Of a stretch of DNA of 64,000 nt, positions 8,113-17,230 are shown one piece after another; positions within the stretch are counted from its first letter, which is position 1; each line of letters starts with the position of its first letter. The DNA is from Candidatus Planktophila lacus (GTDB taxonomy: Bacteria > Actinomycetota > Actinomycetes > Nanopelagicales > Nanopelagicaceae). Under the pieces are notes generated by a model. That model did not search any database and was not told where the DNA came from. It saw nothing but the letters and a program-made list of their open reading frames with translations. The stretch lies in contig NZ_CP016783.1 of NCBI RefSeq assembly GCF_002288385.1, positions 1,178,001 through 1,242,000 of the forward strand, given 5' to 3'. The position numbers and the translations under genes were made by a program.

Positions 8113-8898
8113 CTAAGCGTATGAATCCCAATCGCCACCACTCAAGATTCCACCATCTATAACAATAGATTGGCCAGTTATATAAGAGGATGCATCGGTT
8201 GCTAGGAAGATTACGGATCCGATTATCTCGTCAGGGTTGGAGAGGCGGCCAATCGGCGTTGTTTCGTCAAACCATTTTGTGCGATGGGGTTCGCCCCATA
8301 GCGGCTTGGTGAAATCCGTTTTGATAACTGAAGGTTCAATGCAGTTAACTCGAATTTTATCTTTTGCCCATTCACGAGCGGTGCTGCGGGTAATTGAAGT
8401 CACCGCTGCTTTGGTAGCTGCATATACAGAGATCGTATTGAAGCTATAACGAGCGCTAAGTGAGCTCATATTTACAATAACTCCGCCGCCGGCTGCCTTC
8501 ATGATCGGATGCGCCGCCTGCGAAATAAAGTAGATCGCCTTCATATTCACTGAAACTATGGCGTTGAAATCTTCTTCGGTAACTTCAGTTATAGGTTTGC
8601 GACGATTTATTCCCGCAGTATTGATAACGATATCTAGGCCACCCATAAGCGCATTTGCCTCATTGACCACGCTGGCACATTGATCTGGGCTAGATAAATC
8701 AGCGCTAATTGAGAAAGCCTTACCTGATTCGCCAGAAATGGATTTGCGGACTTCATCGAGCCGTTCTTGATTTAGATCCTGGATAGTTACATCTGCGCCA
8801 CGTTCGGCGAAGGCTTTAGCAATCAACGCACCTAGCGTTCCAGCGCCACCGGTTATGAGAACGCGCTTCTGCTTAAGATCGAATAATGGATCAAACAT
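8113..8898 (-). CDS. Short-chain dehydrogenase/reductase, gluconate 5-dehydrogenase-like
   Basis: The 261-residue classical SDR has the cofactor motif TGGAGTLGA, NTAGINRR, the catalytic Ser in MSSLSA, and the Tyr/Lys pair in YAATK. It ends with GQSIVIDGGILSGGDW. The segment AGINRRKPITEVTEEDF resembles gluconate 5-dehydrogenase and 2-deoxygluconate 3-dehydrogenase, so a sugar-acid substrate is likely. Its start overlaps the end of the apionate-lactonase-like gene by eight bases, which links the two steps. It may oxidise the acid released by that lactonase; this is inference. Confidence 0.78.
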   Translation of the reverse strand: MFDPLFDLKQKRVLITGGAGTLGALIAKAFAERGADVTIQDLNQERLDEVRKSISGESGKAFSISADLSSPDQCASVVNEANALMGGLDIVINTAGINRRKPITEVTEEDFNAIVSVNMKAIYFISQAAHPIMKAAGGGVIVNMSSLSARYSFNTISVYAATKAAVTSITRSTAREWAKDKIRVNCIEPSVIKTDFTKPLWGEPHRTKWFDETTPIGRLSNPDEIIGSVIFLATDASSYITGQSIVIDGGILSGGDWDSYA

Positions 8899-10654
8899 TT
8901 GCTACCCCTGTAACTTCTAAATAAGTAACGCTCTCGGGAGTTAAAGTCTGTGGCTTTAAATCAATTCCAGAGAATTTCACTTCCTGCTCAATAGTACTGA
9001 AATTAACCAGAATAACCTTTGCTTTTTGCCCTGAAGTAACGATTAGGCAATCAACTAACTCTGGAAGAGATGAAGCAGTTGGTCTGGCATGAGTAAATCC
9101 CTTGAGATTCTTGAACAAGCGCCAAACTGGAAATTCTTCACCTGCTTTACTAGCAAAGTTGAGTGCATCTTCACTTCCAGTAGATAGCTCGCGTATGCCA
9201 CGCCATCCCAGAGTTTCGAAGTAAGTCACGGTTGAAATTGACGCTGACTCTGTAATCGAGCGAATAGACATCGCGGTCCAGCCTTCCGCAAACCAAGTGC
9301 GCTGGCGGGCATCGACCGACGATGGCAGAGGTGTATTGCTGACATCTTTATCGGGTTGAGTTGCATTTGGGTTGTACCTAGGACGTAGCGTTATTGGCCC
9401 AATACTTACCTTTTTTACTTTGGCAATCCGATGAGCATTTGTGGAAATCACTTTCTGGGTAGCAGTGTTTTGTATAAGAGTTCGATCGTCAAATGAGTGC
9501 ACCTGGGGGTTAATTGAAAAATTGACTTGATCAACGAAATCGACTGAGCCTTGATTGCGATTGAGTTCGGTGAAGTACAGATCTGTACCACCAATGATTT
9601 TTGACTTATCCCCTAGTAACTCTTCGGCCGCTTGAATAAAACCAAGTGGCACTGTTTTATCGCTTGCCGAGAAGATATAGAAGCGGCGAATCTGATCCTT
9701 TAATTCATCTATTGGCTGCAGTATTACTTGAAGTTGCTGCGGGCTATTGGCGGTTATCGCAAGATCAAGATCAATCTTTAGCTGCTGAGTTACTAATAGC
9801 GCCTGTTCCACGGCAGAGCGAATTTGAGAATCACCGTTCAGTGAAAGGCGAAGGTGCTTGATCGCAAGATCTTCGAACCCCACGTACTCGCTGGCTATTA
9901 AGTGAGCAGGATCTTCACTTAACCCCAAACCAATTTCGGGAATTTCAATCTCTTTTGTGCCAACAGTAATAATGGCGCTTTCATCCTTTGAAATTGGTGT
10001 CGCGTGCTCGCCGGAAATTGAGATGGTTATCTTTTGGCTAAGCACCTCCCCCGGAGAAACTTGCGCAGGAAAAGGTAGAGAAATTGGTGTGCAGTAAGTC
10101 TTATATGACGCATCACTCCAGTTACGGTGATCTTCGCTTTCAAATATCTCGCCTTCAAACTTTATTGAAGCAATTTGTCCGCTTTGAAGCTTATGGCTAA
10201 TGCCAGATAGATTTAAGAATGGTTGATCTGGAGAAATCGCTTCAGGGAATTTAGATTTTTCAATAGCGCCATCTGCCTTGGTTAACTCACAATCGCGTCC
10301 AGCTAAACCTGCAACGGGATGAAGCAGGCAGAGCCCCAAGCGGTTTCTCATAAAGGAAACTGATGTAGATGCGCTAAACCCGTAGGTGATTTCTCCGCTT
10401 TCTGAGCCAGTTATCTCTAACTCCACAGATAAATCTTTGGCATCGTGCGATCCCTGCGCTTTGATCTTCGCGCTGAACGAACGATCACTAACTTCCCAAA
10501 TCTCGTCTTTGATAACAAATGGCCGAGAAGTCCAATTAATATCTTGGAACACCAGGTAGATCCTGCGAATTACCTCTTCGCTACCGTTACTTATATTCCA
10601 AAGACTTCCCTCGGAATACTCCAGAGTTAACGGGCCAGCGACAAGTTTTCTCAT
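8891..10654 (-). CDS. Putative sugar lactonase, D-apionate lactonase-like
   Basis: This 587-residue protein has no simple named domain. It looks like an N-terminal beta-sandwich (residues 1-220: RRIYLVFQDINW, RNRLGLCLLHP, EDHRNWSDASYKTYCTP), a central alpha/beta barrel-like part and a C-terminal beta-sandwich (VILVNFSTIEQEVKF). The motifs FMRNRLGLCLLHP and NWSDASYKTYCTPISLPFP match what I remember of the D-apionate lactonase family (ApnL, about 600 residues), which opens D-apionolactone. The neighbouring Gfo/Idh gene could supply the lactone. There is no signal peptide, so it acts in the cytoplasm. A glycoside-hydrolase role cannot be excluded. Confidence 0.58.
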   Translation of the reverse strand: MRKLVAGPLTLEYSEGSLWNISNGSEEVIRRIYLVFQDINWTSRPFVIKDEIWEVSDRSFSAKIKAQGSHDAKDLSVELEITGSESGEITYGFSASTSVSFMRNRLGLCLLHPVAGLAGRDCELTKADGAIEKSKFPEAISPDQPFLNLSGISHKLQSGQIASIKFEGEIFESEDHRNWSDASYKTYCTPISLPFPAQVSPGEVLSQKITISISGEHATPISKDESAIITVGTKEIEIPEIGLGLSEDPAHLIASEYVGFEDLAIKHLRLSLNGDSQIRSAVEQALLVTQQLKIDLDLAITANSPQQLQVILQPIDELKDQIRRFYIFSASDKTVPLGFIQAAEELLGDKSKIIGGTDLYFTELNRNQGSVDFVDQVNFSINPQVHSFDDRTLIQNTATQKVISTNAHRIAKVKKVSIGPITLRPRYNPNATQPDKDVSNTPLPSSVDARQRTWFAEGWTAMSIRSITESASISTVTYFETLGWRGIRELSTGSEDALNFASKAGEEFPVWRLFKNLKGFTHARPTASSLPELVDCLIVTSGQKAKVILVNFSTIEQEVKFSGIDLKPQTLTPESVTYLEVTGVANV

Positions 10655-10661
10655 TTATCTA

Positions 10662-11696
10662 CTACTTGAGTAGTGAGCCAACGTTAAAGACTTGGCCTGA
10701 CTCGGCTGATTCATATGCGCCCAAGGTGATATCCAATAATTTGAGCGTGTCTTCGCCACTGGTTTCAGGTGTTCTGCCGGTTTTCAAACATTCAATCCAA
10801 TGCTTATTTACATTTACGACGCTATCTTGAATTCCATTCCAGGGCTGAGAAGTCCACCCGTGATTCGGAATAACAACAACTTCATTAGTTACAGAGGTAC
10901 CCGACACAACTTGAAGATGGTAATCAGCAGATAAGGTGATTGCTCCCTTGGTTCCTTCGATAATTACAAAGGTCTGCGGATAGGTGCTGTGGTCTGATCT
11001 AGTCTCGTAACTAGCATCAACAATGCAGCTGGCATCTGGCATATGCATCAGAATCGTGGCTGAATCTTCGCCTTTAATGATCGGATTTACTCGATGAGCG
11101 GAGGTAAAGATCGTATTTGGTTCACCGATAAAGTAACGAGCAAGATCGAAGAGGTGAACTGCGACATCAACGATAATCATTCGTTCGCTCTCAACCAGCC
11201 ATGATTGAGCAGAGTAAACATCGTGTGCAGTTCTAAATGAAATTCGCCCGAAGAACGGGCGACCAATTGCGCCGCTATCGATAATCTCTTTGATTTTTCG
11301 CATTGGGGTCTGGAATCTAAAATTCTCGTGAACCATAAAGGGCAAGCCTTGATCTGACATCGCCTTAACCATTGACTTTGCATCTGCCATATCCCATGCA
11401 AGTGGTTTCTGACAGATTGCTGCAACGCCATGCTTTGCCGCTAGTTCGACCATATATTTATGAGTTGGTGGAGTCGTAGCAATATCTACGAAATCTAAAT
11501 CTTCATTGGCAAATAACTCTTCCGCACTTGCATAAGCCTTGCCTCCGAAATTGGCGGCAGCCAACTTCGCTTTTTCAAAATCAACATCGCAAGTTGCAAC
11601 TAGTTCGACGTCGGGATTCTGGCTCCATGCATGGAGGTGGTTCTGGGCAAAGAAGCCACATCCAATTAAGGCATATCTATATTTCTTCTGGGTCAT
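10662..11696 (-). CDS. Gfo/Idh/MocA-family sugar dehydrogenase, candidate D-apiose dehydrogenase
   Basis: The 344-residue protein has the N-terminal Rossmann motif ALIGCGFFAQNHLHAW, the QKPLA motif (Lys of the usual EKP) and MVHENFRFQTPM. A mixed beta-sheet C-terminal domain includes VDVAVHLFDLARYFIG. Such enzymes oxidise cyclic sugars at C1 to lactones or act on inositols with NAD(P). HENFRFQ plus the adjacent lactonase-like gene recalls D-apiose dehydrogenase, so a sugar to lactone to acid sequence is plausible. It starts at 11696, overlapping the sulfurtransferase stop by four bases (ATGA). Confidence 0.72.
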   Translation of the reverse strand: MTQKKYRYALIGCGFFAQNHLHAWSQNPDVELVATCDVDFEKAKLAAANFGGKAYASAEELFANEDLDFVDIATTPPTHKYMVELAAKHGVAAICQKPLAWDMADAKSMVKAMSDQGLPFMVHENFRFQTPMRKIKEIIDSGAIGRPFFGRISFRTAHDVYSAQSWLVESERMIIVDVAVHLFDLARYFIGEPNTIFTSAHRVNPIIKGEDSATILMHMPDASCIVDASYETRSDHSTYPQTFVIIEGTKGAITLSADYHLQVVSGTSVTNEVVVIPNHGWTSQPWNGIQDSVVNVNKHWIECLKTGRTPETSGEDTLKLLDITLGAYESAESGQVFNVGSLLK

Positions 11697-12541
11697 AGCG
11701 CAATTTCTCTACTTGGATCTGTGATCCACTCGCTCCAAGAACCAACATATATTTTGCTTCCCGTGAAACCAGCGTGCTCCATAGCTAAGACATTTTGTGC
11801 AGCAGTTACGCCAGAGCCGCAATAGAAAATTGTGTTATCAGCGCTAACACCGTTGGTAAGTGATTCGTAGTGCTTCTTTAAATCAGCCTTGCTCTTAAAG
11901 AGCCCTTGCGCATCTGTAATTTCAGCGCGATCTGCCAGACCAGCGCCAGCGATATGTCCGCGTATTGGGTCATAGTATTTTCCGCCCCCGTGATATCCCT
12001 CTGCACCTCTGGAATCAAATACGCAGTAATTGGAATCATTTCTGGCCATTTCAACTTTTTCGACTTCGACTAAGAGATCGTTACGTAGCTTTGGAATGAA
12101 ATTTGTAGGCGTTAAAACTTTCTTCTCTTGGTTTAAAGGTAAAGATTCGCGGTTCCATGCATTTAGGCCGCCATCTAGAACGGCAACTTTTTCATGTCCC
12201 ATCCAGCGAAACATCAACCAAAGGCGTGATGCCGCCATCAAACCTGATTCTGCGTCGTAACAAATTACTTGGGTATCTGGGGTTATTCCCCAGTTAGAGA
12301 GAGTCTTAGTGAACGCTGCAACCGTTGGAAAAGGTCGGCGACCGGTAACGCCCGGAATAATTTCTCCAGACATATCAGTAGATAAATCTGCGTAATGTGC
12401 ACCTGGTATGTGGGATTGGTCATAAACCTTTCTTCCCCAGGATTCGTCATCTAATGTGAAGCGAACATCAAAAATTACAAACTCAGAATTTTCTAAGTTG
12501 CGCGCCAAATCGCTAGTGGATATCAACGTTGTATAACTCAT
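11693..12541 (-). CDS. Sulfurtransferase of the 3-mercaptopyruvate type (two rhodanese domains)
   Basis: The 282-residue protein has two rhodanese domains: an inactive N-terminal one (IFDVRFTLDD, HIPGAHYADL) and an active C-terminal one with Cys241 in YCGSGVTAAQN. CGSGVT is typical of 3-mercaptopyruvate sulfurtransferases, whereas thiosulfate-preferring enzymes usually have CRxGVT. It is the first gene of the run of minus-strand sugar genes and overlaps the Gfo/Idh start. Its job there is unclear. Roles in cysteine catabolism, or in handling sulfite from the sulfonate cluster a few kilobases away, are both possible. Confidence 0.8.
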   Translation of the reverse strand: MSYTTLISTSDLARNLENSEFVIFDVRFTLDDESWGRKVYDQSHIPGAHYADLSTDMSGEIIPGVTGRRPFPTVAAFTKTLSNWGITPDTQVICYDAESGLMAASRLWLMFRWMGHEKVAVLDGGLNAWNRESLPLNQEKKVLTPTNFIPKLRNDLLVEVEKVEMARNDSNYCVFDSRGAEGYHGGGKYYDPIRGHIAGAGLADRAEITDAQGLFKSKADLKKHYESLTNGVSADNTIFYCGSGVTAAQNVLAMEHAGFTGSKIYVGSWSEWITDPSREIAL

Positions 12542-12553
12542 TGCTGCACACTC

Positions 12554-12588
12554 TTCACAAGGTATTGGGTTGTGGTTAGGGTACTACA
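12554..12588 (+). promoter_or_regulatory. Predicted leaderless promoter of ilvD
   Basis: TTCACA (12554-12559) and TAGGGT (12577-12582) are separated by 17 bases and match a sigma-70-type -35 and -10. The -10 ends six bases before the GTG of ilvD, so transcription should begin at or next to the start codon. No Shine-Dalgarno sequence is present. The spacer to the divergent sulfurtransferase gene is only 47 bases. Confidence 0.6.
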
Positions 12589-14274
12589 GTGACTCTGACT
12601 CCGAGAAGTTCGCTTGTAACGCAAGGCCGTGACCGAAGCCCAAACCGCGCGATGTTGAGAGCGCTGGGTATGCAGGGCGATGATTTTAAGAAACCGCAGA
12701 TTGGTATTGCATCTTCTTACAACACCATTACCCCTTGCAATATGTCGCTGCGCACCGTTGCTGAAGATGTTGCCGCTGGAGTAAGCGCTAACGGCGGATT
12801 CCCAATGGAGTTTGGAACGATCACTGTTTCAGATGTAATTTCTATGGGACACGAAGGAATGCATTTCTCCCTCGTTAGTCGCGAAGTAATTGCAGATTCT
12901 GTGGAAACTGTTATGCAAGCAGAACGCTTAGATGCGATGGTAACTCTGGCGGGATGCGACAAAAGTATTCCGGCGATGCTTATGGCAGCTGCGCGCATAG
13001 ATGTGCCAAGTATCTTGATGTATGCCGGTTCTTTACTGCCTGGAAAAACTACTCTTCAAGATGGCACTGAGATTAAAGTAAATATCGTCACTTCTTTTGA
13101 AGCAGTTGGTGCAAATGCGCGTGGCTTAATGTCTGATGAAGATCTCGATCGCATTGAAAAGGCTGCCTGCCCAAGTGCCGGAACATGCGGTGGTATGTAC
13201 ACGGCAAACACGATGGCTAGCGCTTCAGAGGCGATGGGAATGTCACTTCCAGGCTCTTCATCTCCATCTGCAGTTGATAATCGCCGCGAACCGCTTGCAA
13301 AATTAGCGGGCGAATCTGTAATCAACTTACTTAAACTTGGAATCACAACCAGCGACATCATTACTAAAAAATCTTTGGAAAATGCCATCACGGTTGTCAT
13401 GGCACTTGGAGGATCTACAAATGCAGTGCTTCATATGCCAGCGATCGCTCACGAACTAGGTATTGACTTATCTCTCGATGATTTCAAGCGAATTGGCGCA
13501 CGCGTTCCATTGCTTGCAGATCTAAAACCATTCGGTGAATATGTGATGTTTGATCTCGATAAAGTTGGTGGCGTACCTGCAGTAATGAAGATTTTGCTTG
13601 ATGAGGGTCTGCTCTACGGCGATTGCATGACCGTAACTGGAAAAACAGTTGCTGAAAATCTAAAGGATGTAAATCCTCCTGCTGCTGATGGAAAGATTAT
13701 TTATCCAGCCGCTAAACCTTTTGGTAAAAATGGTGGCATAACTATTCTTAAAGGATCTCTCGCTCCTGAAGGTGCCGTTGTGAAGAACGCCGGTGTTGAT
13801 GAGGAGAAATTCCAAGGCGCTGCTCGAGTATTTGACCGCGAAGAATCAGCGATGCAGGCGCTCTCTGATGGCACAATTAAAAAAGGCGATGTAGTTGTTA
13901 TTCGCTACGAAGGTCCAAAGGGTGGTCCAGGAATGCGCGAAATGTTGATGATCACAAGTGCAATAAAGGGCGCAGGACTAGGAAGAGATGTATTGCTCGT
14001 TACCGATGGCAGATTCTCTGGTGGAACAACTGGACTTTGCGTAGGCCATATTTCACCGGAAGCTGTAGATGGTGGGCCGATTGGGTTAATTAAAGATGGC
14101 GATCAAATTTCGATCGATATCCCAAATGGAACTTTGGAGCTACTCGTTACACCCGAAGAGTTGCAAGAACGTGCCAAGAACTTTGTGCCACTCCCACCTA
14201 GATATACAAAGGGCGTGCTTTCTAAGTATGTGAAGTTGGTTGGTTCTGCAACCAACGGCGCAGTTTGTTCTTAA
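12589..14274 (+). CDS. ilvD: Dihydroxy-acid dehydratase
   Basis: The 561-residue protein is a full-length IlvD/Edd-family iron-sulfur dehydratase. It has the cluster cysteines in [10 protein letters not shown] and [15 protein letters not shown], the motif [12 protein letters not shown], and the C-terminal [21 protein letters not shown]. IlvD makes 2-oxo acids from dihydroxy acids in valine, leucine and isoleucine synthesis. The start is GTG. Its 3' end overlaps the convergent YeiH-family gene by four bases. A sugar-acid or sulfogluconate dehydratase of the same superfamily is possible given the neighbours, but [15 protein letters not shown] and the length are typical of IlvD. Confidence 0.88.
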   Translation: MTLTPRSSLVTQGRDRSPNRAMLRALGMQGDDFKKPQIGIASSYNTITPCNMSLRTVAEDVAAGVSANGGFPMEFGTITVSDVISMGHEGMHFSLVSREVIADSVETVMQAERLDAMVTLAGCDKSIPAMLMAAARIDVPSILMYAGSLLPGKTTLQDGTEIKVNIVTSFEAVGANARGLMSDEDLDRIEKAACPSAGTCGGMYTANTMASASEAMGMSLPGSSSPSAVDNRREPLAKLAGESVINLLKLGITTSDIITKKSLENAITVVMALGGSTNAVLHMPAIAHELGIDLSLDDFKRIGARVPLLADLKPFGEYVMFDLDKVGGVPAVMKILLDEGLLYGDCMTVTGKTVAENLKDVNPPAADGKIIYPAAKPFGKNGGITILKGSLAPEGAVVKNAGVDEEKFQGAARVFDREESAMQALSDGTIKKGDVVVIRYEGPKGGPGMREMLMITSAIKGAGLGRDVLLVTDGRFSGGTTGLCVGHISPEAVDGGPIGLIKDGDQISIDIPNGTLELLVTPEELQERAKNFVPLPPRYTKGVLSKYVKLVGSATNGAVCS

Positions 14275-15284
14275 AGACCAGTAATTTGAACTGCCGCTAA
14301 GGCAACGCCGGCAACAATTACCCAAGCAATTAAGCCCATCACCATGGGGCGTGGGCCAATTGCTCGAATCGATTTCCAGCGCACACTTGAACCAAGTGCA
14401 ACCAAACCAGCGCCAAGAAGTAACTTACTTACCAGAACGACTGCATCATGAATTCCTGAGGGAATATCAAGTGTGTTTTGGATCGTTGCAACTGCAATAA
14501 AGCCAATGACAAAGAATGGAATTAGTGGCACTTTCGTTGTCTTGGTACTAACCGCTATTCCATCTTTTTCATTTTGCATTGCAACTGAAGTTAAGTAGCG
14601 GCGGTGGCGAATCGAAAGAATTAGAACAATCGGAGCCAACATACATACTCGCGCCAATTTGATTACGACGGCAGATTGCACCGCCTCATCGCTCCAGACA
14701 GATGCAGTCGCAATTACCTGACCAACATCGTGTACGGCAGCACCAGCCCAGGCACCAAAAGTCTGATCACTTAGCCCAATTAGGTGGCCAATAAATGGCA
14801 GTGTAAAAATTGAAAGGGTGCCACAGAGCGAAATCAAAGCGATTGCATATGAGGTTTCTTCTTCGGTAGCGCGTGTTTGTGGGCGGATCGCAGCAACGGC
14901 AGTTGCACCACAGACTCCAAATCCAACGCCAATTAAAAGTCCAAGTTCACCACTCATCTTGAATACTTTTGATAGCGCCAAGATTCCAAAAATCGTGAAG
15001 GTCACAACCAAGATGACGGTTAGTACTCCCTTAAAGCCAATCGCCTTTAGCGATACAAGGCTTACTTGTGCGCCAAGAAGTGCGACTCCGATGCGCATTA
15101 ACTTCTTGCTCGCAAGCCCTGTTCCGGCAGCGGCAAAGCTTGGCCATCTACCAAAGTTTGCAACCGCGAATCCAAATGCGACGCAAAGTGCAAGTGGACT
15201 TACCGCTGGTTGAAAATCATTGATTAGAAAGGCAACGCCAACAATTGCAGCTATCAGACCTAAACCAGGAAGGTTCTTAACCAT
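14271..15284 (-). CDS. YeiH/COG2855-family membrane protein, putative sulfite/sulfate exporter
   Basis: The 337-residue integral membrane protein has about ten hydrophobic helices and the family signatures [35 protein letters not shown] and [15 protein letters not shown]. The family is annotated as a putative sulfate exporter. Related proteins sit in cysteate/sulfolactate and taurine degradation clusters, where they are thought to expel the sulfur anion. Here it is the last gene after suyA, suyB, slcC and comC and starts right after the comC stop (TAAATG). Export of sulfite or sulfate from sulfolactate cleavage is therefore the natural role. Transport has not been shown from sequence alone. 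Confidence 0.75.
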   Translation of the reverse strand: MVKNLPGLGLIAAIVGVAFLINDFQPAVSPLALCVAFGFAVANFGRWPSFAAAGTGLASKKLMRIGVALLGAQVSLVSLKAIGFKGVLTVILVVTFTIFGILALSKVFKMSGELGLLIGVGFGVCGATAVAAIRPQTRATEEETSYAIALISLCGTLSIFTLPFIGHLIGLSDQTFGAWAGAAVHDVGQVIATASVWSDEAVQSAVVIKLARVCMLAPIVLILSIRHRRYLTSVAMQNEKDGIAVSTKTTKVPLIPFFVIGFIAVATIQNTLDIPSGIHDAVVLVSKLLLGAGLVALGSSVRWKSIRAIGPRPMVMGLIAWVIVAGVALAAVQITGL

Positions 15285-16292
15285 TTAGATCCCTAACTTG
15301 CTTGACCATTGCGCTAGCTGATCAGCGACCGAATCGGTGATCGTAATGTTTTCTGCAATGTCGGGACGTTCTGGATTAGAACGATTTGCTCCAGGTAAGC
15401 GGCCTCCGGCAGCGTTTACCAGCGCTGAAAAGTCTGCAGTTCTTGTATTTTCACCATCCACCGAAAGTTTTGCGCTATCGATAGCGATAATGAAATGTGA
15501 AATTTTCTGTGGATTGGCATCTTGCTCGCTAGCGAACATATCTGGAATATCTTTTGCCAGTGATGGACCAACCAACATTCCCGTTAGCGATTCAACAAGT
15601 ACTGCAATTGCATAACCTTTGACTCCACCTAGCGGCGCGAGCATTCCAGCAAGTGCTTCCTTAGCATCGGTTGTCGGGCTGCCATCTTTTGTAAACGCCC
15701 AGCCAGGTTCTAGTTCGGCACCTGCTTGCGCTTTTGCTTGAATCTTTCCACGTGCAACTGCGCTAGTTGCTAGATCAACAACAGTTGGCGGATTCGTTGG
15801 AATTCCCGCAGCAATTGGTGAAGTTGAAAGTAGCGCAGAGTTTCCACCCCATGGCGGCATTACTGCTGGCCCAGTGCTAAATGCGATTCCAACTAGTCCG
15901 CGATTAATCATCGGCCAGACATAAATTCCGAGAGCGCCACAGTGGTTGGATCGTCCAACTCCGACAGCGGCAATTCCATTTATTGCAGCGCGTTCAGCAG
16001 CAACTTCTGCCGCCTTCTGTAACTGCCAATGGCCAAGACCATCATCGCCATCAAAGACCACAAGGCTTGGTAGATCTGTTACTACCTTTAACTTCGCATC
16101 AGCTTTAATTCCACCTGCTTGCAAGCGCGCAAGATAGAAAGGAAGTCTCATTAAGCCGTGGCTTCCGATTCCCCAACGATCGCTGGCAACGATGCAACGA
16201 GCGGTTACATCTGCTTCTTGATCCGGAACACCGGCGGCTTTAAGAAGTGATTTCGCTAATTGCGTTGCAGAGCCAACAGTTAGCTGTGCCAT
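15285..16292 (-). CDS. comC: Ldh2-family 2-hydroxyacid dehydrogenase, candidate (R)-sulfolactate dehydrogenase
   Basis: The 335-residue protein is a malate/L-sulfolactate/ureidoglycolate dehydrogenase-family enzyme (RWGIGSHGLMRLPFYLARL, GIAAVGVGRSNHCGALGIYV with the catalytic His, and GVKGYAIAVLVESLTGML). ComC of this family interconverts (R)-sulfolactate and 3-sulfopyruvate. Paired with the D-isomer dehydrogenase encoded next to it, it would change sulfolactate from the S to the R form via sulfopyruvate, and SuyAB cleaves only the R form. Its start overlaps the slcC stop by one base. The context makes sulfolactate more likely than malate or lactate. Confidence 0.72.
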   Translation of the reverse strand: MAQLTVGSATQLAKSLLKAAGVPDQEADVTARCIVASDRWGIGSHGLMRLPFYLARLQAGGIKADAKLKVVTDLPSLVVFDGDDGLGHWQLQKAAEVAAERAAINGIAAVGVGRSNHCGALGIYVWPMINRGLVGIAFSTGPAVMPPWGGNSALLSTSPIAAGIPTNPPTVVDLATSAVARGKIQAKAQAGAELEPGWAFTKDGSPTTDAKEALAGMLAPLGGVKGYAIAVLVESLTGMLVGPSLAKDIPDMFASEQDANPQKISHFIIAIDSAKLSVDGENTRTADFSALVNAAGGRLPGANRSNPERPDIAENITITDSVADQLAQWSSKLGI

Positions 16293-17230
16293 TATTTTGC
16301 GCTCTCCTTGATTGCACCAACAGCATGTGTGGCAACTTCGTTATTTAAGACTTTCATAATATTTGAAACAAGGATTTCATTGATACGCAATTGGCTTTCC
16401 TTGGTAATCCCTGCAACGTGCGGAGTTAAGATCAAATTCGCAATTTGCTCCATTTCGCCTTTAACTGGTGGTTCTTGGGCGCGCACATCTAGGGCAGCGC
16501 CAGCAATAACCTTAGATTTCAAAGCTTCGATTAAATCGGCTTCGTTAATTACTTCACCGCGCCCCACATTTACCAATACGGCATCTGGCTTCATCAACTT
16601 CAAAGTTGCAGCGTTAATTGAGCCATTTGTTTCAGGGGTCGATGGCATATGGATGCTGATTACATCGCTCTCCTTTAAGACTTCTTCAAAAGACTTTAAT
16701 TCAATACCGCTTAGATTTTTCGCATAAGGATCGAAACCAATCATTTTGCATTGAAAACCTTGCAATAACTTTGCCGTCGCTAGCCCCGTTGCACCACATC
16801 CGAGCAACCCCCAGGTTAAGCCCGATAGCTCGCGGCCTGGTGTGCGGATCCAATTTCCTTCGCGCGTGACTTGATCATGCCCAGGGACATTTCGTAATAA
16901 AGAAAGCGCTAATCCCAGAGTTAGCTCGCCAACGCTTACCGCGTTAGCTCCAAGACCGGCAACGACGACGACACCTGCAGCATCGGCTGCCTTGATATCA
17001 ATGTTATCTAAGCCGACTCCGGCGCGAGCAATTACCTTTAACTTAGGTGCCGTAGCAATTACATCTGCAGTTACCTTCGTTCTGTTTCTTACAACTAGAG
17101 CAGTTGCATCTTTAAGAGCGCTCTTTAACTCATCGACGTTATTCCAAAGATCGTCATTTCGGACAATGGGAAAACTCCCCTCCAGCTTCTGGAAGGGAGT
17201 TCCCCATACATCTTCAGAGATGAGAATCAT
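16292..17230 (-). CDS. slcC: D-isomer-specific 2-hydroxyacid dehydrogenase, candidate (S)-sulfolactate dehydrogenase
   Basis: The 312-residue protein has the D-2-hydroxyacid dehydrogenase fold: ARAGVGLDNIDI, the NAD motif GLLGCGATGLATAK, and the catalytic triad Arg (NVGRGEVI), Glu (AQEPP) and His (TPHVAG). It lacks the C-terminal ACT domain of long 3-phosphoglycerate dehydrogenases. SlcC, the (S)-sulfolactate dehydrogenase of sulfolactate degraders, belongs to this family and is found beside comC and suyAB, as here. The ATG overlaps the suyB stop (TAATG). It would make 3-sulfopyruvate from (S)-sulfolactate with NAD. A phosphoglycerate dehydrogenase role is the main alternative. Confidence 0.72.
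   Translation of the reverse strand: MILISEDVWGTPFQKLEGSFPIVRNDDLWNNVDELKSALKDATALVVRNRTKVTADVIATAPKLKVIARAGVGLDNIDIKAADAAGVVVVAGLGANAVSVGELTLGLALSLLRNVPGHDQVTREGNWIRTPGRELSGLTWGLLGCGATGLATAKLLQGFQCKMIGFDPYAKNLSGIELKSFEEVLKESDVISIHMPSTPETNGSINAATLKLMKPDAVLVNVGRGEVINEADLIEALKSKVIAGAALDVRAQEPPVKGEMEQIANLILTPHVAGITKESQLRINEILVSNIMKVLNNEVATHAVGAIKESAK

Noticed and set aside
12589-14274. Reading ilvD as the 6-deoxy-6-sulfogluconate dehydratase of a sulfo-Entner-Doudoroff route
   Set aside because: Length and cluster motifs fit IlvD of amino acid synthesis, it has its own promoter without the GntR palindrome, and the kinase-aldolase pair already gives an EMP-type route.
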